NCBI RefSeq assembly: GCF_019175385.1
Contig: NC_083343.1
Location: forward strand, 53,776,457-53,840,456
DNA length: 64,000 nt
Source of the DNA: Lycium barbarum
Lineage: Eukaryota; Streptophyta; Magnoliopsida; Solanales; Solanaceae
Direction: 5' to 3'
The position numbers were made by a program, and so were the translations under genes. This document shows positions 1 to 12,671 of this stretch, piece after piece; position 1 is the first letter of the stretch, and every line of letters begins with the position of its first letter. The notes beneath the pieces were generated by a model. The model was given only the letters and a program-made list of their open reading frames with translations. It searched no databases and had not been told where the DNA came from.

Positions 1-1730
1 CTTTGTCAAAGCTTATCCAAAAAGAGAGCCTAGTAGGACAAATAAGACATCTCGGGGTTAGCGGGCCCACCTCGGGTCATGTTGAGGTGGCGAACATAAT
101 TTATGAACATTTCGGGTCTATAAGATCATACATAAAGATTTCAAAGTAATCTGATTGCATTTGCATAAGTTTCGGACGAAAGGTTGCTTTCTAGCTAAAA
201 TAAGGTCATAGGGCTTCAATCGGATTGAATGAATAGTAGCCGTTCTATAGATCAGATTTCGAGGAGCAGAATTACTCCGGGGGTTCCGATATCAACCTAA
301 CATACTAAGACATGCCAAACGAAGGAGTGGGAAGCTTTACATACCTTAGAAACGTCTTATGCTCACCCCAAAATCAAATCCCGTTTCGTCCAGAATTTGC
401 AAATGGTCAAAGTTACCTATTAGAGATTCTTAAGCTTAAAAATTCCATTAACTTCATTTTTGTCTACCGAAATTTCGGCAGCATTTCCCCTATATATCTA
501 ACACCCCCGAGACTTAGCTCGGCTCAATAAACATCAACAACAACAACCCAAACGTCACAAACAACATAAACCACAACTAAATCATTCTAACTTCAATATT
601 CTTCTTTACTATAAAAGTTGGCAACTTTCATTCAAACTTCACAATTCCAAACTTATGTCCACATTATTGTATTCATTCAATCATTCAAGATTATTCAATC
701 ACATCCCAATTATGTTCCAAACACTATACATAATTTCAAGAAGTTCCTTACTTTCCATATTTCATCCAAATCATCAACACTTACGACGAACGTACTAACT
801 CGCATTGTTTCATTCCAACTTCATTCACAACAACCATAAGTCACATTTGAAGTTTTAATATCATAATTATACAACGATATACACAAATATACCAAAATTA
901 TATACTTTCCCATAATAATCCGTAATCATTTTCAACACCAACTCAATTCGTTAAACATTCATTTACGTTATAAAGGTCACAACGAGGCAACTAACAAACT
1001 AAACAAAATCCAATTCACTCCCCTTCCACACCAACATGGCTCACGACCAAACACACCCTTCACACACACACGGCCATGCTCAACCACAACACAATTCCAA
1101 AATCTTCATGCCACTCTAATCACTATAGTATATATATCCATTCCATAACATAAAAACATAGAAATCTTACCTTTTTCTTGAAGTTCCGACTTGCCGCAAA
1201 CGTCACTCTCTCGCTAAACTAATTGTATCCCGTCGAAGCGCGTCTTGAACTTACTACAATACAAGAAGAACAGGATTTTTAAAATTGGAAACAAGCTTGC
1301 AAAATTTTTTCTTTCTCTAAGTAGGGGTTCGGCCGAGAGAGGGAGTATAAGCTGAAAGTTGAGTTTTGTCTTGCTTCTTGATTCTTCTATAAATATACAT
1401 GGATAAATACTTGGTCAATTAGTGAGCACATGGAACTCACATGACCATTAAAGGGGCTTGGGCCTAGGCCTCTTGGCCGGCCACCCCAAGGACTTGGGCC
1501 TAAACTTTTGTTAAATGTTTCTTGGCCCAATTTGTTGAAATCCCGTTTTGTAAATTCCCGAAACTAATTTCCGAAATTCCAAATTTACCCTCGGCCTTCC
1601 CCAATGTATTTACACCAATAATTTCACAAACGACATAGACATATTAACTAAAATCAATTTATTGCCTTGTAACCCACAAGTCTTAATTATTTTCATGATT
1701 TCCAATTATGCGAAAACACGGGATATAACA
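1..1730 (-). repeat. Element 1 3' LTR (partial)
   Basis: The start of the LTR in element orientation is TGTTATATCCCGTG, seen here as its complement ending at 1730, directly next to the polypurine tract. It matches 8046-9775 closely; the remaining part of the LTR lies left of the window. A TATA-like sequence (complement of ctataaatata, 1387-1397) lies about 340 bases into the LTR. A perfect 12-base palindrome, CCGAAATTTCGG, is at 467-478. The small open frames here are repeated in the other LTR and are not genes. Confidence 0.93.
1387..1397 (-). promoter_or_regulatory. Candidate TATA box of element 1 3' LTR
   Basis: The complement reads TATATTTATAG, a good plant TATA box, about 340 bases into the LTR. 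TATA-like runs occur at a similar depth in elements A (13004) and F (42757). The right-hand LTR copy has a mutated version (ctatagatata near 9432). The assignment is positional and untested. Confidence 0.35.
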
Positions 1731-1766
1731 TTCTCCCCCCCTTAAGAACATTCGTCCCCGAATGTT
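1731..1766 (-). other. Polypurine tract and adjacent palindrome, element 1
   Basis: The complement of 1731-1746 is CTTAAGGGGGGGAGAA, a polypurine tract abutting the 3' LTR, used to prime plus-strand DNA synthesis. Next to it at 1747-1766 is an inverted repeat with arms AACATTCG and CGAATGTT and a 4-base spacer. The same palindrome is in the same place in B, D and F, and in shortened form in A. Confidence 0.85.
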
Positions 1767-1828
1767 AAATTAGTCTTATAATATAACGGGGGAGCCTCCC
1801 TTTATGGTTAGCACACACAATTCATTCG

Positions 1829-4800
1829 TCAATCAATACAACAAATTTGAAGGTTTAAATTACCTGTGGACGACGGAAACAAGTGGGGGTAATTCTTCTT
1901 CATCTCGTCCTCCGCCTCCCAAGTCATCTCCTCGCGATTGTTATTGCGCCACAGGACTTTGACAGAAGGCACTTCCTTAGTGTGTAGTCTCCTGACCTGC
2001 CGATCCAGAATAGTTACAGGCTGCTCTTCATAAGATAAATGCTCCGTCACCTGAATGTCATCCACTGGGAATATCCTGGAAGGATCACCAATACATTTTC
2101 GCAGCATAGACACATGAAATATCGGGTGTACAGCCTCCAAATCGGATGGTAAGTCTAGCTCATAGGCTACCTCGCCTATCTTCCGAATGATCTGATACGG
2201 CCCGATATACCGCGGGCTTAACTTACCCTTTTTACCGAATCTCATAACACCCTTCATAGGCGACACCTTCATAAATACCCAGTCGCCAATCTGGAACTCT
2301 AGTGGTCGACGTCGTCTGTCTGCATATGCTTTCTGCCGACTCTGTGCAGCCAATAATCGCTCCCGAATAAGCTTTACCTTATCTACTACTTCCTGTATTA
2401 CATCTGGCCCGATTAACTTAGTCTCGCCCACGTCGAACCAACCAATAGGAGATCTGCATTTTCTGCCATAAAGGGCTTCATACGATGCCATCTGAATGCT
2501 GGAGTGATAACTATTATTATAGGCAAACTCAATAAGCGGCAAATGATCATCCCAGCTGCCCCTGAAATCAATAACGCAGGCCCGTAACATATCTTCCAGC
2601 GACTGAATAGTGCGCTCGGCCTGCCCGTCGGACTGAGGATGAAAAGCTGTACTGAGGCTCACCTGAGTCCCCAATCCCTCCTGAAATGACCTCCAGAAAT
2701 TTGCCGTAAACTGGGCACCTCGGTCGGTAATAATAGATATAGGGACTCTGTGAAGTCTGACTATCTCTCTGATATACAATCTAGCATAGTCCTCAGCCGA
2801 ATACGTAGTCCGGACTGGGAGAAAGTTGGCTGATTTCGTCAATCTGTCAACAATAACCCAAATAGAATCATACCTGCGTGGAGTGCGCGGTAACCCAACA
2901 ACGAAATCCATATTAATCATCTCCCATTTCCAGTCTGGAATTTCCATCTCCTGTAATAACCCACCGGGCTTCTGGTGTTCAATTTTAACCTGCTGACAAT
3001 TCGGGCACTGACTAACGAACTCGGCAATATCTTTCTTCATACCGTCCCACCAATACAAACACCTGAGATCATGATACATTTTAGTGGAACCAGGATGAAC
3101 AGAATACCGTGCATTATGAGCCTCGCCCATGATTTGTCGTCGTTAGCCTGCAACATCCGGAACACAGAATATGCCTTCATATAATAATACCCCTTCAGGT
3201 GAAATTTCAAACTGAGTCTTGTCTTTATTAAGGGCCACATCTCTGTACTGAACCAGAATAGGATCTTCGAACTGACGCTGCTTTACCTCTACTATAATAG
3301 ATGATTCAGCAACTGCACGAACAGAGATCCCAGAATCTCCAGAATCTGGCAAACGAACTCCAAGGCTGGCCAGCTGATGAATATCACGAACCAAATCCTT
3401 CTTACCAGATGGCACATCAGCCAAGCTGCCCATAGACTTGCGGCTAACTGCATCCGCTACCACATTGGCTTTCCCCGGATGGTACAGAATATCAACGTCA
3501 TAATCCTTCAGTAACTCAAGCCATCTTCTCTACCGCAAATTCAATTCTTTCGGCTTAAAAATATACTGGAGACTCTTATGGTCCGTATAAATATCGACAT
3601 GGACCCCATATAAATAATGCCGCCAAATCTTCAAAGCATGAATCACCGCGCCAACTCAAGATCATGAGTGGGATAATTCTTCTCGTGCGGTCTGAGCTGC
3701 CGGGAAGCATAGGCTATGACTCGACCGTGCTGCATCAACACACAACCTATCCCAATACCAGAGGCGTCACAATAGACCACATACCCATCTGATCCCTCTG
3801 GAAGAGTCAAAACTGGTGCTGAAACTAACCTTTCTTTCAACATCTGGAAGCTGCGCTCGCAGGCATCGGTCCACAGAAATTTCGCTGCTTTCTGAGTAAG
3901 CTTCGTCAGTGGTGCTGCAATAGAAGAAAAGTCCTCCACGAACCTGCGATAATATCCGGCTAATCCCAGAAAACTGCGCACCTCTGTCGGTGTAGTAGGC
4001 CTGGGCCAATTCTGTACAGCCTCAATCTTCTGCGTATCGACCCGAATACCATCTGCGCCGACAATATGGCCCAAGAATGCCACAGAAGTTAACCAGAATT
4101 CACATTTGGAGAATTTAGCGTATAACTTCTGTTGACGGAGAATACCAAGCACCGTCCTCAAATGATCTGAATGCTCCTCGGCTGATCGCGAGTAAATCAG
4201 AATGTCATCAATAAACACAATAACGAACATATCCAGAAAAGGTCGAAATACCCGATTCATCAGATCCATAAATACTGCTGGAGCATTAGTCAATCTGAAA
4301 GACATAACTCTGAATTCGTAATGCCCGTACCGGGTCCTGAAAGCAGTCTTCGGGATATCAGATTCTCGCACTCTCACCTGATGATAACCTGAGCGCAGAT
4401 CTATCTTCGAAAAATGTTTAGCACCCTGCAACTGATCAAACAAATCATCAATCCGGGGGAGGGGATATTTGTTCTTTATAGTCACCTTATTCAATTGCCG
4501 ATAATCGATACACATGCGCAGTGACCCGTCTTTCTTTCTTACAAATAATACCGGCGCTCCCCAGGGTGATGTACTGGGTCTGCTCCTTCAACTCCTTCAA
4601 TTCAGCCGGTGCCATTATGTACGGAGGAATAGATATAGGCTGCGTATCCGGCATCAAATCTATAGTAAAATCAATCTCCCGCTCAGGCGGAAGGCCAGGA
4701 AGCTCGTCAGGAAATACATCTGGGAACTCATTAACTACCGGAACAGACTGAATAGTAGGTGTCTCAGCTGTAGTGTCGTCCACACGAACCAAGTGATAGA

Positions 4801-6655
4801 TATAGCCTTTCTGAATCATCTTCTTAGCCTTGAGGTATGAAATAAACTTACCCCTCGGCGATGCTGTAGAACCGAACCACTCTATAACTGGTTCCCCTAG
4901 AAACTGAAAACGGACTACCTTCTTCTGGCAGTCAACATTAGCATAACAGGAAGATAACCAGTCCATACCCATAATAACGTCGAATTCCAGCATATCTAAT
5001 TCTATCAAATCAACTTTGGTGCAAAGATCATATATAGCCACAGAACAATCCCTATAAACCTGCCTCGCTATAACAAAATCCCCAACCGGCGTGGCTACCT
5101 CAAATGGCTCTATTGGCTCAGACACTATCCCAATTTTACTAGCAACGAGCGGGGAAATATATGATAAAGTAGAACCAGGGTCAATCAATGCATATACAGA
5201 TCTGGAGAAAACCAGTAGTGTACCTGTGACGACATTCGGGGAAGCCTCCTGATCCTGGCGGCTGGCCAATGCGTATATGCGGTTCGAGGGACCGCTAGAA
5301 CCTGAAACACCACCCCGGCCTCGACCGCGTCCCGCCGGTGTCGGCGCACCTCGCCCTGCAGGGCGTGCAACAGATGGAGCAGATGATGAACCGGCGGCTG
5401 ACCCTGTCGGCTGAGCCACACTACCAGAACCGCTAGCCAACGGACAATCTCGCATAAAATGGCCCTGACCACCGCACGAAAAACAAGCTCCAGTAGCTCG
5501 ATAGCACTCCCCAGGATGAGACTTCCCGCAATGAGAACAACGGGGCCTGGGTGGTCTGGCCTGGCTGGGGCCTCTAGATACCTGTGAACCTGCCGCCCTG
5601 GAGCTCTGACCAGCCCCAGACGGTCCTGCACTATCAAATCTCCTGCCACCTGACTGAGTACTCCGGCCAGACGGAGGAAGCTGTCTGCCTGTCTGCTGTT
5701 GCTGAGGCTGTCCGCCTCGAGAATCTACAGAATATCCCGCGGACCTAGCCCTCTTGGGCGGCCACCTGTCCCGATCTCTGCTAGAATAATCAGACCTGTG
5801 ACGGTCCTCCATACCCAGCGCGTAAGCCTGAAGTCGAGCAATATCCATATCTGTCTGCAATGACACTGCCATACAGCCGTCGATCAAATAGCGATCCAAC
5901 CCCATAACATATCTGTGCATCCGATCGGACATATCTGCTACTACGGCAGGTGCATACCGGGCCAGGGAATCAAACTCCAGATTATGCTCACGAACGCTCC
6001 GACCCCTCTGCTGCAGATGTAAAAATCGATCAGCCCGCGCCTGTCGCAACTCTGGGGGCAGAAAGTGGCGTGTAAAAGCAGTCACAAACTCGTCCCAAGT
6101 AGCTGGAGGAGCACCCTCGCCCCTAGATAGCTCCCAGGACTCATACCAGTGAGCAGCAACATCCCGAAGTCTATGCGAGGCCAACTCGACCGACTCGGTC
6201 TCTGAAGCCCTGACCAAGTCTAGTGAGCGCCGCATCCCCCGAATAAAGTCATGGCGGTCCTTATCGGGCTTAGACCCGAAAAACTCTAGAGGGCCACACA
6301 ATAAGAACTCTCGAACCCGCAGGCTGTCACGCCTGTCATCATCATCATCGTCCCTCCGCCCGCGTCTGCGAGCCTGCCCCGCTACCAATGTGGTCAGCAA
6401 CTGTACAGCCTCCCTCAGGGTCCTGTCCTCCGCCCCTGGCTGAGGAGCTGGAGTCTCGGGAGCGGGTACTCGGGCCTCTGGAGCTGCTGAAGGACCTGCT
6501 CCAGGCTGTACCAATGGTGGTGTAGCGGACCCCTCAGAATGAGGCACGACCTCAGGCAAATCATAAACACGAGCCCGGGTAGCTCGCTGTGCCTGACTGG
6601 TCTCTCCCATCCTCGCCTTGCCCTTCTGGGCCGCCGTTTCCTTCTTCGGAGGCAT
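1829..6655 (-). pseudogene. gag-pol polyprotein of element 1, broken
   Basis: Starts at MPPKK (6655). Gag is followed by a CCHC zinc knuckle ([14 protein letters not shown]), an aspartic protease with LIDPGST, reverse transcriptase with FIDDILIYS, RNase H, an integrase with an intact CPNC zinc ligand pair and D-35-E core, and a chromodomain-like tail. Breaks: a 32-bp deletion just N-terminal to the RT core near 4573, flanked by a CTG repeat, shifts the frame; a one-base loss near 3648 shifts it again; stops occur at about 3530 (from CAG) and 3143 (TTA to TAA). The readable parts are therefore 6655-4487 (gag-PR), 4515-3643 (RT-RNase H), 3463-3143 and 3130-1829 (IN). As a family, such proteins form the capsid and copy and integrate the element RNA. 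Confidence 0.93.
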
Positions 6656-6843
6656 CACTGCAAACTCAATAACGAATCAGATCAGAATCGTCCTAATAAC
6701 ACAGCTCTATCGCACGATCTAAGATTCCAAAGAAAAGTAACACCCTAAATGCCCTGTAGCCTCCTGTTTATAGATGTGGTGCACAACACACCGATAAACA
6801 AGACTCTACGAGACACGGCCTGTGGACATTCCGAGGACAAACC

Positions 6844-6855
6844 GCTCTGATACCA
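6844..6855 (-). other. Primer-binding site (initiator tRNA-Met), element 1
   Basis: The complement reads TGGTATCAGAGC, the usual plant primer-binding site complementary to the 3' end of initiator tRNA-Met. It lies four bases inside the end of the 5' LTR, as expected. Confidence 0.93.
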
Positions 6856-6859
6856 CTTT

Positions 6860-9775
6860 TATCACGACCCAACCCCGTAGGCCGTGACTAGTGCCCGATC
6901 GGGGCACCCAAACCCATCTATCAAACGTATTCAAATGTATAGCAGAAGCCGACAAGGCTATATTCCAAATACAGATAATTTCCAGAAAAATTTCGGCAGA
7001 GTTTCCTTTGTTTTTCGGACTAACCAGAATAACCCTGTACACAACAAACACCAACAGAGGCCACACAGGGCTAATCAAAGCAATGCACAAACATATGCGG
7101 ACCGGCCGCCTCGGCGTATGGGATCGCCCAAACAACATATACACATAAGCATACAGACTGACCATAACCCACAAACGTGTCCACAGACCTCTAAACTGAC
7201 CGACAGAACCATATGACGGGACAGGGCCCCGCCGTACCCAAATAGTCAGATATACAGAAATGTATATACATGGCGAAAGATATATATATATACCAAAAGT
7301 GGACTCCGAATCAAGGGAGTACTCCGAAATAGCAGAAGTGGAGCCTACAGTGGTGGATCACCGGCGTCTGTACCTGTGGGCATGAAACACAACCCCCCGA
7401 AGAAAGGGGGTCAGTACGAAAGATGTACAGAGTATGTAAAGCATGGAGTACAAAAATATAGGCCACAACTGAAAGCAAGCAGAATACAAAAGAGAGAAAT
7501 GCCGAACAGTATATCAAATGTTTATCAAAAACATATATACATAATGCAAACAAAATCATGCAAAGCTCAGGAACGTGGTCACCACTCCGACGCTGGTGCC
7601 ACACACAGCATAACACCAGAAGGTTCAAATCTCCGTACATCCCCGAACACAGACATATGAGCGTATCACATCACAGCCATATCACAGCATAACTCTAAAC
7701 GGAACCCGGCCCTATGGCGAGGCCTCGGGGAACCGTAACACAGCATACGGCCGAATCATCATAGAGCGCACGAGTCATAACCGGCCCGGGAACCGGTGAA
7801 CGAAATCATAATAAGGCACGAGCGGAGTCATGAGCAAACAATGCAATTTGTATATCAAAATAGCCTTTCAAAACTTGATTACTTCATAAGTCAGTTCATT
7901 AACCAAAATAGTCAAATAATTAGTTGGTACGAAAGTTCATTTCACAAAATGTTTCCAAAGTGGTACGTATGGCTCAAAACATAGTTTGTTACATCATAGT
8001 GTTCCGAACATTATTTCATAGAGGACAATTTCAAAATCGAAGGTTCTTTGTCGAAGCTTATCCAAAAAGAGAGCCTAGTAGGACAAATAAGGCATCTTGG
8101 GGTTAGCGGGCCCACCTCGGGTCAAGTTGAGGTGGCGAACATAATTTATGAACATTTCGGGTCTATAAGATCATACATAAAGATTTCAAAGTAATCTGAT
8201 TGCATTTGCATAAGTTTCGGACGAAAGGTTGCTTTCTAGCTAAAATAAGGTCATAGGGCTTCAATCGGATTGAATGAATAGTAGCCGTTCTATAGATCGG
8301 ATTTCGAGGAGCAGAATTACTCCGGGGGTTCCGATATCAACCTAACATACTAAGACATGCCAAACGAAGGAGTGGGAAGCTTTACATACCTTAGAAACGT
8401 CTTATGCTCACGCCAAAATCAAATCCCGTTTCGTCCAGAATCTGCAAATGGTCAAAGTTACCTATTAGAGATTCTTAAGCTTAAAAATTCCATTAACTTC
8501 ATTTTTGTCTACCGAAATTTCGGCAGCATTTCCCCTATATATCTAACACCCCCGAGACTTAGCTCGGCTCAATAAACATCAACAATAACAACCCAAACGT
8601 CACAAACAACATAAACCACAACTAAATCATTCTAACTTCAATATTCTTCTTTACTATAAAAGTTGGCAACTTTCATTCAAACATCACAATTCCAAACTTA
8701 TGTCCACATTATTGTATTCATTCAATCATTCAAGATTATTCAATCACATCCCAATTATGTTCCAAACACTATACGTAATTTCAAGAAGTTCCTTACTTTC
8801 CATATTTCATCCAAAACATCAACACTTACGACGAACGTACTAACTCGCATTGTTTCATTCTAACTTCATTCACAACAACCATAAGTCACATTTGAAGTTT
8901 TAATATCATAATTATACAACGATATACACAAATATACCGAAATTATATACTTTCCCATAATAATCCGTAATCATTTTCAACACAAACTCAATTCGTTAAA
9001 CATTCATTTACGTTATAAATGTCACAACGAGGTAACTAACAAACTAAACAAAATCCAATTCACTCCCCTTCCACACCAACATGGCTCACGACCAAACACA
9101 CCCTTCACACATACACGGCCATGCTCAACCACAACACAATTCCAAAATCTTCATGCCACTCTAATCACTATAGCATATATATCCATTCCATAACATAAAA
9201 ACATAGAAATCTTACCTTTTTCTTGAAGTTCCGACTTGCCGCAAACGTCGCTCTCTCGCTAAACTAATTGTATCCCGTCGAAGCGCGTCTTGAACTTACT
9301 ACAATACAAGAAGAACAATATTTTTAAGATTGGAAACAAGCTTGCAAATTTTTTTCTTTCTCTAAGTAGGGGTTCGGCCGAGAGAGGGAGTATAAGCTCA
9401 AAGTTGAGTTTTGTCTTGCTTCTTGATTCTTCTATAGATATACATGGATAAATACTTGGTCAATTAGTGAGCACATGGAACTCACATGACCATTAAAGGG
9501 GCTTTGGCCTAGGCCTCTTGGCCGGCCACCCCAAGGACTTGGGCCTAAACTTTTGTTAAATTTTTCTTGGCCCAATTTGTTGAAATCCCGTTTTGCAAAT
9601 TCCCGAAACTAATTTCCGAAATTCCAAATTTACCCTCGGCCTTCCCCAATGTATTTACACCAATAATTTCACAAACGACATAGGCATATTAACTAAAATC
9701 AATTTATTGCCTTGTAACCCACAAGTCTTAATTATTTTCACGATTTCCAATTATGCGAAAACACGGGATATAACA
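6860..9775 (-). repeat. Element 1 5' LTR
   Basis: About 2,916 bases. In element orientation it starts TGTTATATCCC and ends GGGTCGTGATA instead of the usual TGACA, so the terminal CA is mutated. It holds the hairpin block at 7374-7429, a GC-rich block near 7095-7130 and the palindrome CCGAAATTTCGG at 8512-8523. Its length is close to that of the F LTR, and the two are visibly related. Confidence 0.92.
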
Positions 9776-10040
9776 TAAACAATGTTTAATTCTTAGTCAT
9801 ATGCTATTGCACATGTGTATCTTCTTTATATAATACCAGCACCCTTGTTCATCATCATCTCTTGACACTTATACAATCCACGGCCATCATATTTATTACT
9901 TACATCAACGTCATATTCCCTCAATTCTTTATCTTATTCTCTGTATATTATCACTTTTTGACTACACTACACATTATGTTCATACTAATAACATCATTTA
10001 TTACACACTAATATACAGTAAACGTATTTTATATTATTTC

Positions 10041-10120
10041 ATTTTAACACACATCCTTTATTATGTCACAATAATTTGTCATTTTAACACACATCCATTA
10101 TCATGTCACAATAATTTGTC
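10041..10120. repeat. Tandem duplication, 2 x 40 bases
   Basis: Units 10041-10080 and 10081-10120 both begin attttaacacacatcc and end aataatttgtc, and differ at two positions. It is a simple local duplication inside degenerate sequence. Confidence 0.85.
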
Positions 10121-10329
10121 ATACTTTTCATTACTTCCTTTGTTATTCTTCTACGTGCTGTATCATTATATTATAATCTCTATATTGTATTTCTTCTGTG
10201 CAACACCTCTTTTTATCCTTGTTCCTTCATGTGCCACTATTGTACTCATACTCTTCCATTTCTTGTCATCTTTTCATATATTAACCTTCAAAGCATATTA
10301 TGAACTTATACCCCATTCTCTTCCTTTTT

Positions 10330-10470
10330 CCTATTTCTGGGAAAATTTGAGCAGAGTTTCCTCTGTACTTCTTACTATCCCAGAACCTGCATGCAGGAAA
10401 TACAAACAATGACTCACAGAGCCAACATATATACACATATATCATATCGTATCATAGCCACACAGGGCTC
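10330..10470 (-). repeat. Diverged LTR fragment
   Basis: It contains gagcagagtttcctctgt followed later by agccacacagggct. These match in order and spacing the segment of the B and element 1 LTRs that reads cggcagagtttcctttgt and then gccacacagggct (for example 17835-17910). The fragment is a second, older LTR end lying next to the leader of E. Confidence 0.6.
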
Positions 10471-10767
10471 CCAACTTCAAGTGAAAGGCATAAAGGTGTC
10501 AGGACTTACCTCACATATCGCACCTTGAGAGGTACCTGATCCTTTAACGATCTGTTCTGTTATACTTTCCTACCCACCTTCTCTTTTATCCTACAATTTT
10601 ACATTTCAATCACATTTCAATATTCTTACCTTATCCGACATGCCTCTTTCGTACCGTTACTTACCTGTGTACTTTGTAACTTCCAATATCGTCGATCGCT
10701 TCCTTCTGTCGATGTCGTTCTTCAGCTGAAATCAAAGGTTAGTACAAGGAATTTCATTTCTTATGGC

Positions 10768-10927
10768 TGGGCTCTATCGCACGATCTGAGACATGAAAGA
10801 AAGATAACATCCTAAATGTCCTGTAGCTTCCAGTTTATAGATGTGGTGCACAACACACCGATAAACAAGACTCTACTAGACACGGTCTGTAGACACTCCG
10901 AGGATAAACTACTCTGATACCACTTTT
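10768..10927 (-). other. Leader and primer-binding site of element E
   Basis: The sequence aligns with the leaders of B (25737-25901), F and element 1, including gtgcacaacacaccgataaa. The primer-binding site is 10911-10922, whose complement TGGTATCAGAGT differs from the consensus at the last base. No gag follows on its left where it should, so E is truncated here. Confidence 0.8.
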
Positions 10928-12671
10928 TTAATGACCCAACCCCGTAGGCCGTGACTAAGTACCCGAACTGGGCACTCGTATACACACCCGTTAGCTACAT
11001 GTTCAGTCCACAACAAACACCATATGGAACTTATAATGTCCAAACCATGGTCTCAGAACTGTCGCATAAATATACATATAAAGGCAAGCCGACAAGGCTG
11101 CTACCACAACATGATAATATCTGCAAGCCGGCGAGGCTGCTACTACGATACAATACGCATACTGATAATACACACACAACTGATCACGTCTGAATACGAC
11201 CCACACACATGTCCACAGACCTCTAAGAGTTTCAACAGTGAAATATGACGGGACAGGGCCCCGTCGTACCCTTAAACAACATATGCATATATTTAGATAA
11301 AAAAGGATCTATACCAAAATGTGGGCTCCGGAACAACAGAACTCTTCAAGATAGCAGAAGGGAAGTCTTAAGCTGGCGGTTCACCAAAACGCGCATCCGT
11401 ACCTGCGGGCATGAAACGCAGCCCCCCGAAGAAAGGGGGTCACTACGGAATATGTACCGAGCATGTAAAGCGTGAAATACAGTAAAAGGATCATAACTGA
11501 AATATGGAGTACAGTAAATGTGTACAATATCCAGAATACCAAAACACATGCCTTTGTAACATAATCATACTTGTCAATATCATATATCATATGCATATAT
11601 ATATATATCGTACCCGGCCCTTTAATGAGGGACTCGGCGAATAAGATCATCATATGCCCTCCTGGCCTCCATGATATGTCATCATATCATTATATCATCA
11701 TATCGTCATATGGTCATGTCATCATATCATCATATCATCATATACATATATACCGTACCCGGCCCTCTAATGAGGGACTCGGTGAACAATGCAGTGAAAC
11801 TGTGCACGATAACATGCCCTGCCCGGGATTCGGTGAAAGATATATTAAGGTATGCACGAGCAGAGTAGTGAGAAACTATATGCAATTCAAAACGTTTTTA
11901 AGGACTCAATAGAATAGTCAACACGAACCATCATTTGCAAATTCAATAATAGTCATATCATTTACCTTTCGGATGTCCCTGTGGATTATATCAAAATGGA
12001 ACTTTGAAATCATATGTACATATCAATATATATATATATAATGTAAGTTATGAGAATCAAGATCATTAGCCATCCTAGTGGTTCTAGGAATAGGAATTCT
12101 TTTGGAATCTTATATATATCGTATATTTATTTTACAACGATCATGCCAAAAAGAAAGAAGGGTTAGCTTCACATACCTTTAGCGCTTATTTATCACACAA
12201 TATGCATACGCTGCCCAATAATACTTCAACCTATATTAAGACGCCAACAACTACGGTTAAGCTATGGGGAGATTCAAAACGTATTCTAACTTTAGTAACT
12301 CCTTTCTACATGTTTAGACGACGTTTTCTCTTGTAGCCAAACCAACTACATACAACCAATCCCACATCAATAATTATACGTTCAATACCAATCCGGACAG
12401 CCCACACAACATTCCAAACAGCCCACATTCACAACATTCAATAACGATTCACATACGGCTACTACATTCTCAAGTTATTCCTAAAAGTTCGTAGCCTTAA
12501 TGTTTGCATGTAACAACTTTATAACAGCCCATTCAACATACAACACAATGCATAATCTTAATTATCATTAGTTTTTCCAAATTAACAAAAACAACAACAC
12601 GTCCAAAACAATCCCTAACCAACAACATAAAGATGCTCGGAATTCTTGCAAACGTTTACGAACATATTAAG
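10928..12671 (-). repeat. LTR of element E, promoter-distal part (split by element A)
   Basis: This minus-strand LTR continues at 38038 after element A; together the parts make about 3.4 kb. The distal end reads ...GGGTTGGGTCATTAA in element orientation, a decayed form of GGGTCGTGACA. It contains the hairpin block at 11403-11458 and AT-rich runs with several copies of atcatatca near 11660-11750. The last five bases (ttaag, 12667-12671) are the left target-site duplication of A. Confidence 0.85.
12667..12671. repeat. Target-site duplication of element A, left copy
   Basis: ttaag directly before the 5' LTR of A, repeated at 38033-38037 directly after its 3' LTR. This shows that A inserted into LTR E. 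Confidence 0.93.

Larger units (their letters stand above)
1..9775 (-). mobile_element. Element 1: Ty3/gypsy chromovirus (Tekay/Del-like), 3' LTR cut by window edge
   Basis: A minus-strand LTR retrotransposon. Reading right to left it has a 5' LTR (9775-6860), a primer-binding site, a broken gag-pol (6655-1829), a polypurine tract and a 3' LTR (1730 to the window start). The two LTR copies align base for base over 1-1730 and 8046-9775, with roughly 28 differences counted by eye. The left end lies outside the window, so the target-site duplication cannot be tested; the candidate on the right is taaac at 9776-9780. The chromodomain-like C-terminus and long LTRs suggest Tekay/Del; the lineage is inferred from family knowledge and not from a search. 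The element cannot encode a complete polyprotein. Confidence 0.93.
9776..10767. other. Degenerate repeat-derived sequence between element 1 and LTR E
   Basis: No gene is visible. The stretch is AT-rich, holds a 40-base tandem duplication and, from about 10330, a diverged piece resembling the promoter-distal part of the LTRs of other elements here. Splice-like sites on the minus strand (for example cag/gtaagt near 10663) do not join into a readable exon. I read it as remnants of older minus-strand LTR sequence into which element 1 and E have been brought together. Confidence 0.5.

Noticed and set aside
5185..5649. Open frames opposite or shifted within gag (for example 154 codons at 5185-5649 and 161 codons at 16756-17241)
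   Set aside because: They are alternate frames of the GC-rich gag region and show no independent features.
312..8863. Repeated small open frames of 66-73 codons (312-530, 618-839, 8357-8575, 8663-8863)
   Set aside because: They are identical pairs because they lie in the two LTRs of element 1; no protein features or conservation beyond the DNA repeat.
10663..10725. Possible captured host exon with splice-like borders on the minus strand
   Set aside because: The reading is short, has no recognisable protein, and the adjacent sequence matches diverged LTR.
11571..11760. Satellite or CRISPR-like array (repeated atcatatca)
   Set aside because: Short irregular AT-rich repetition inside an LTR, with no regular repeat-spacer pattern.
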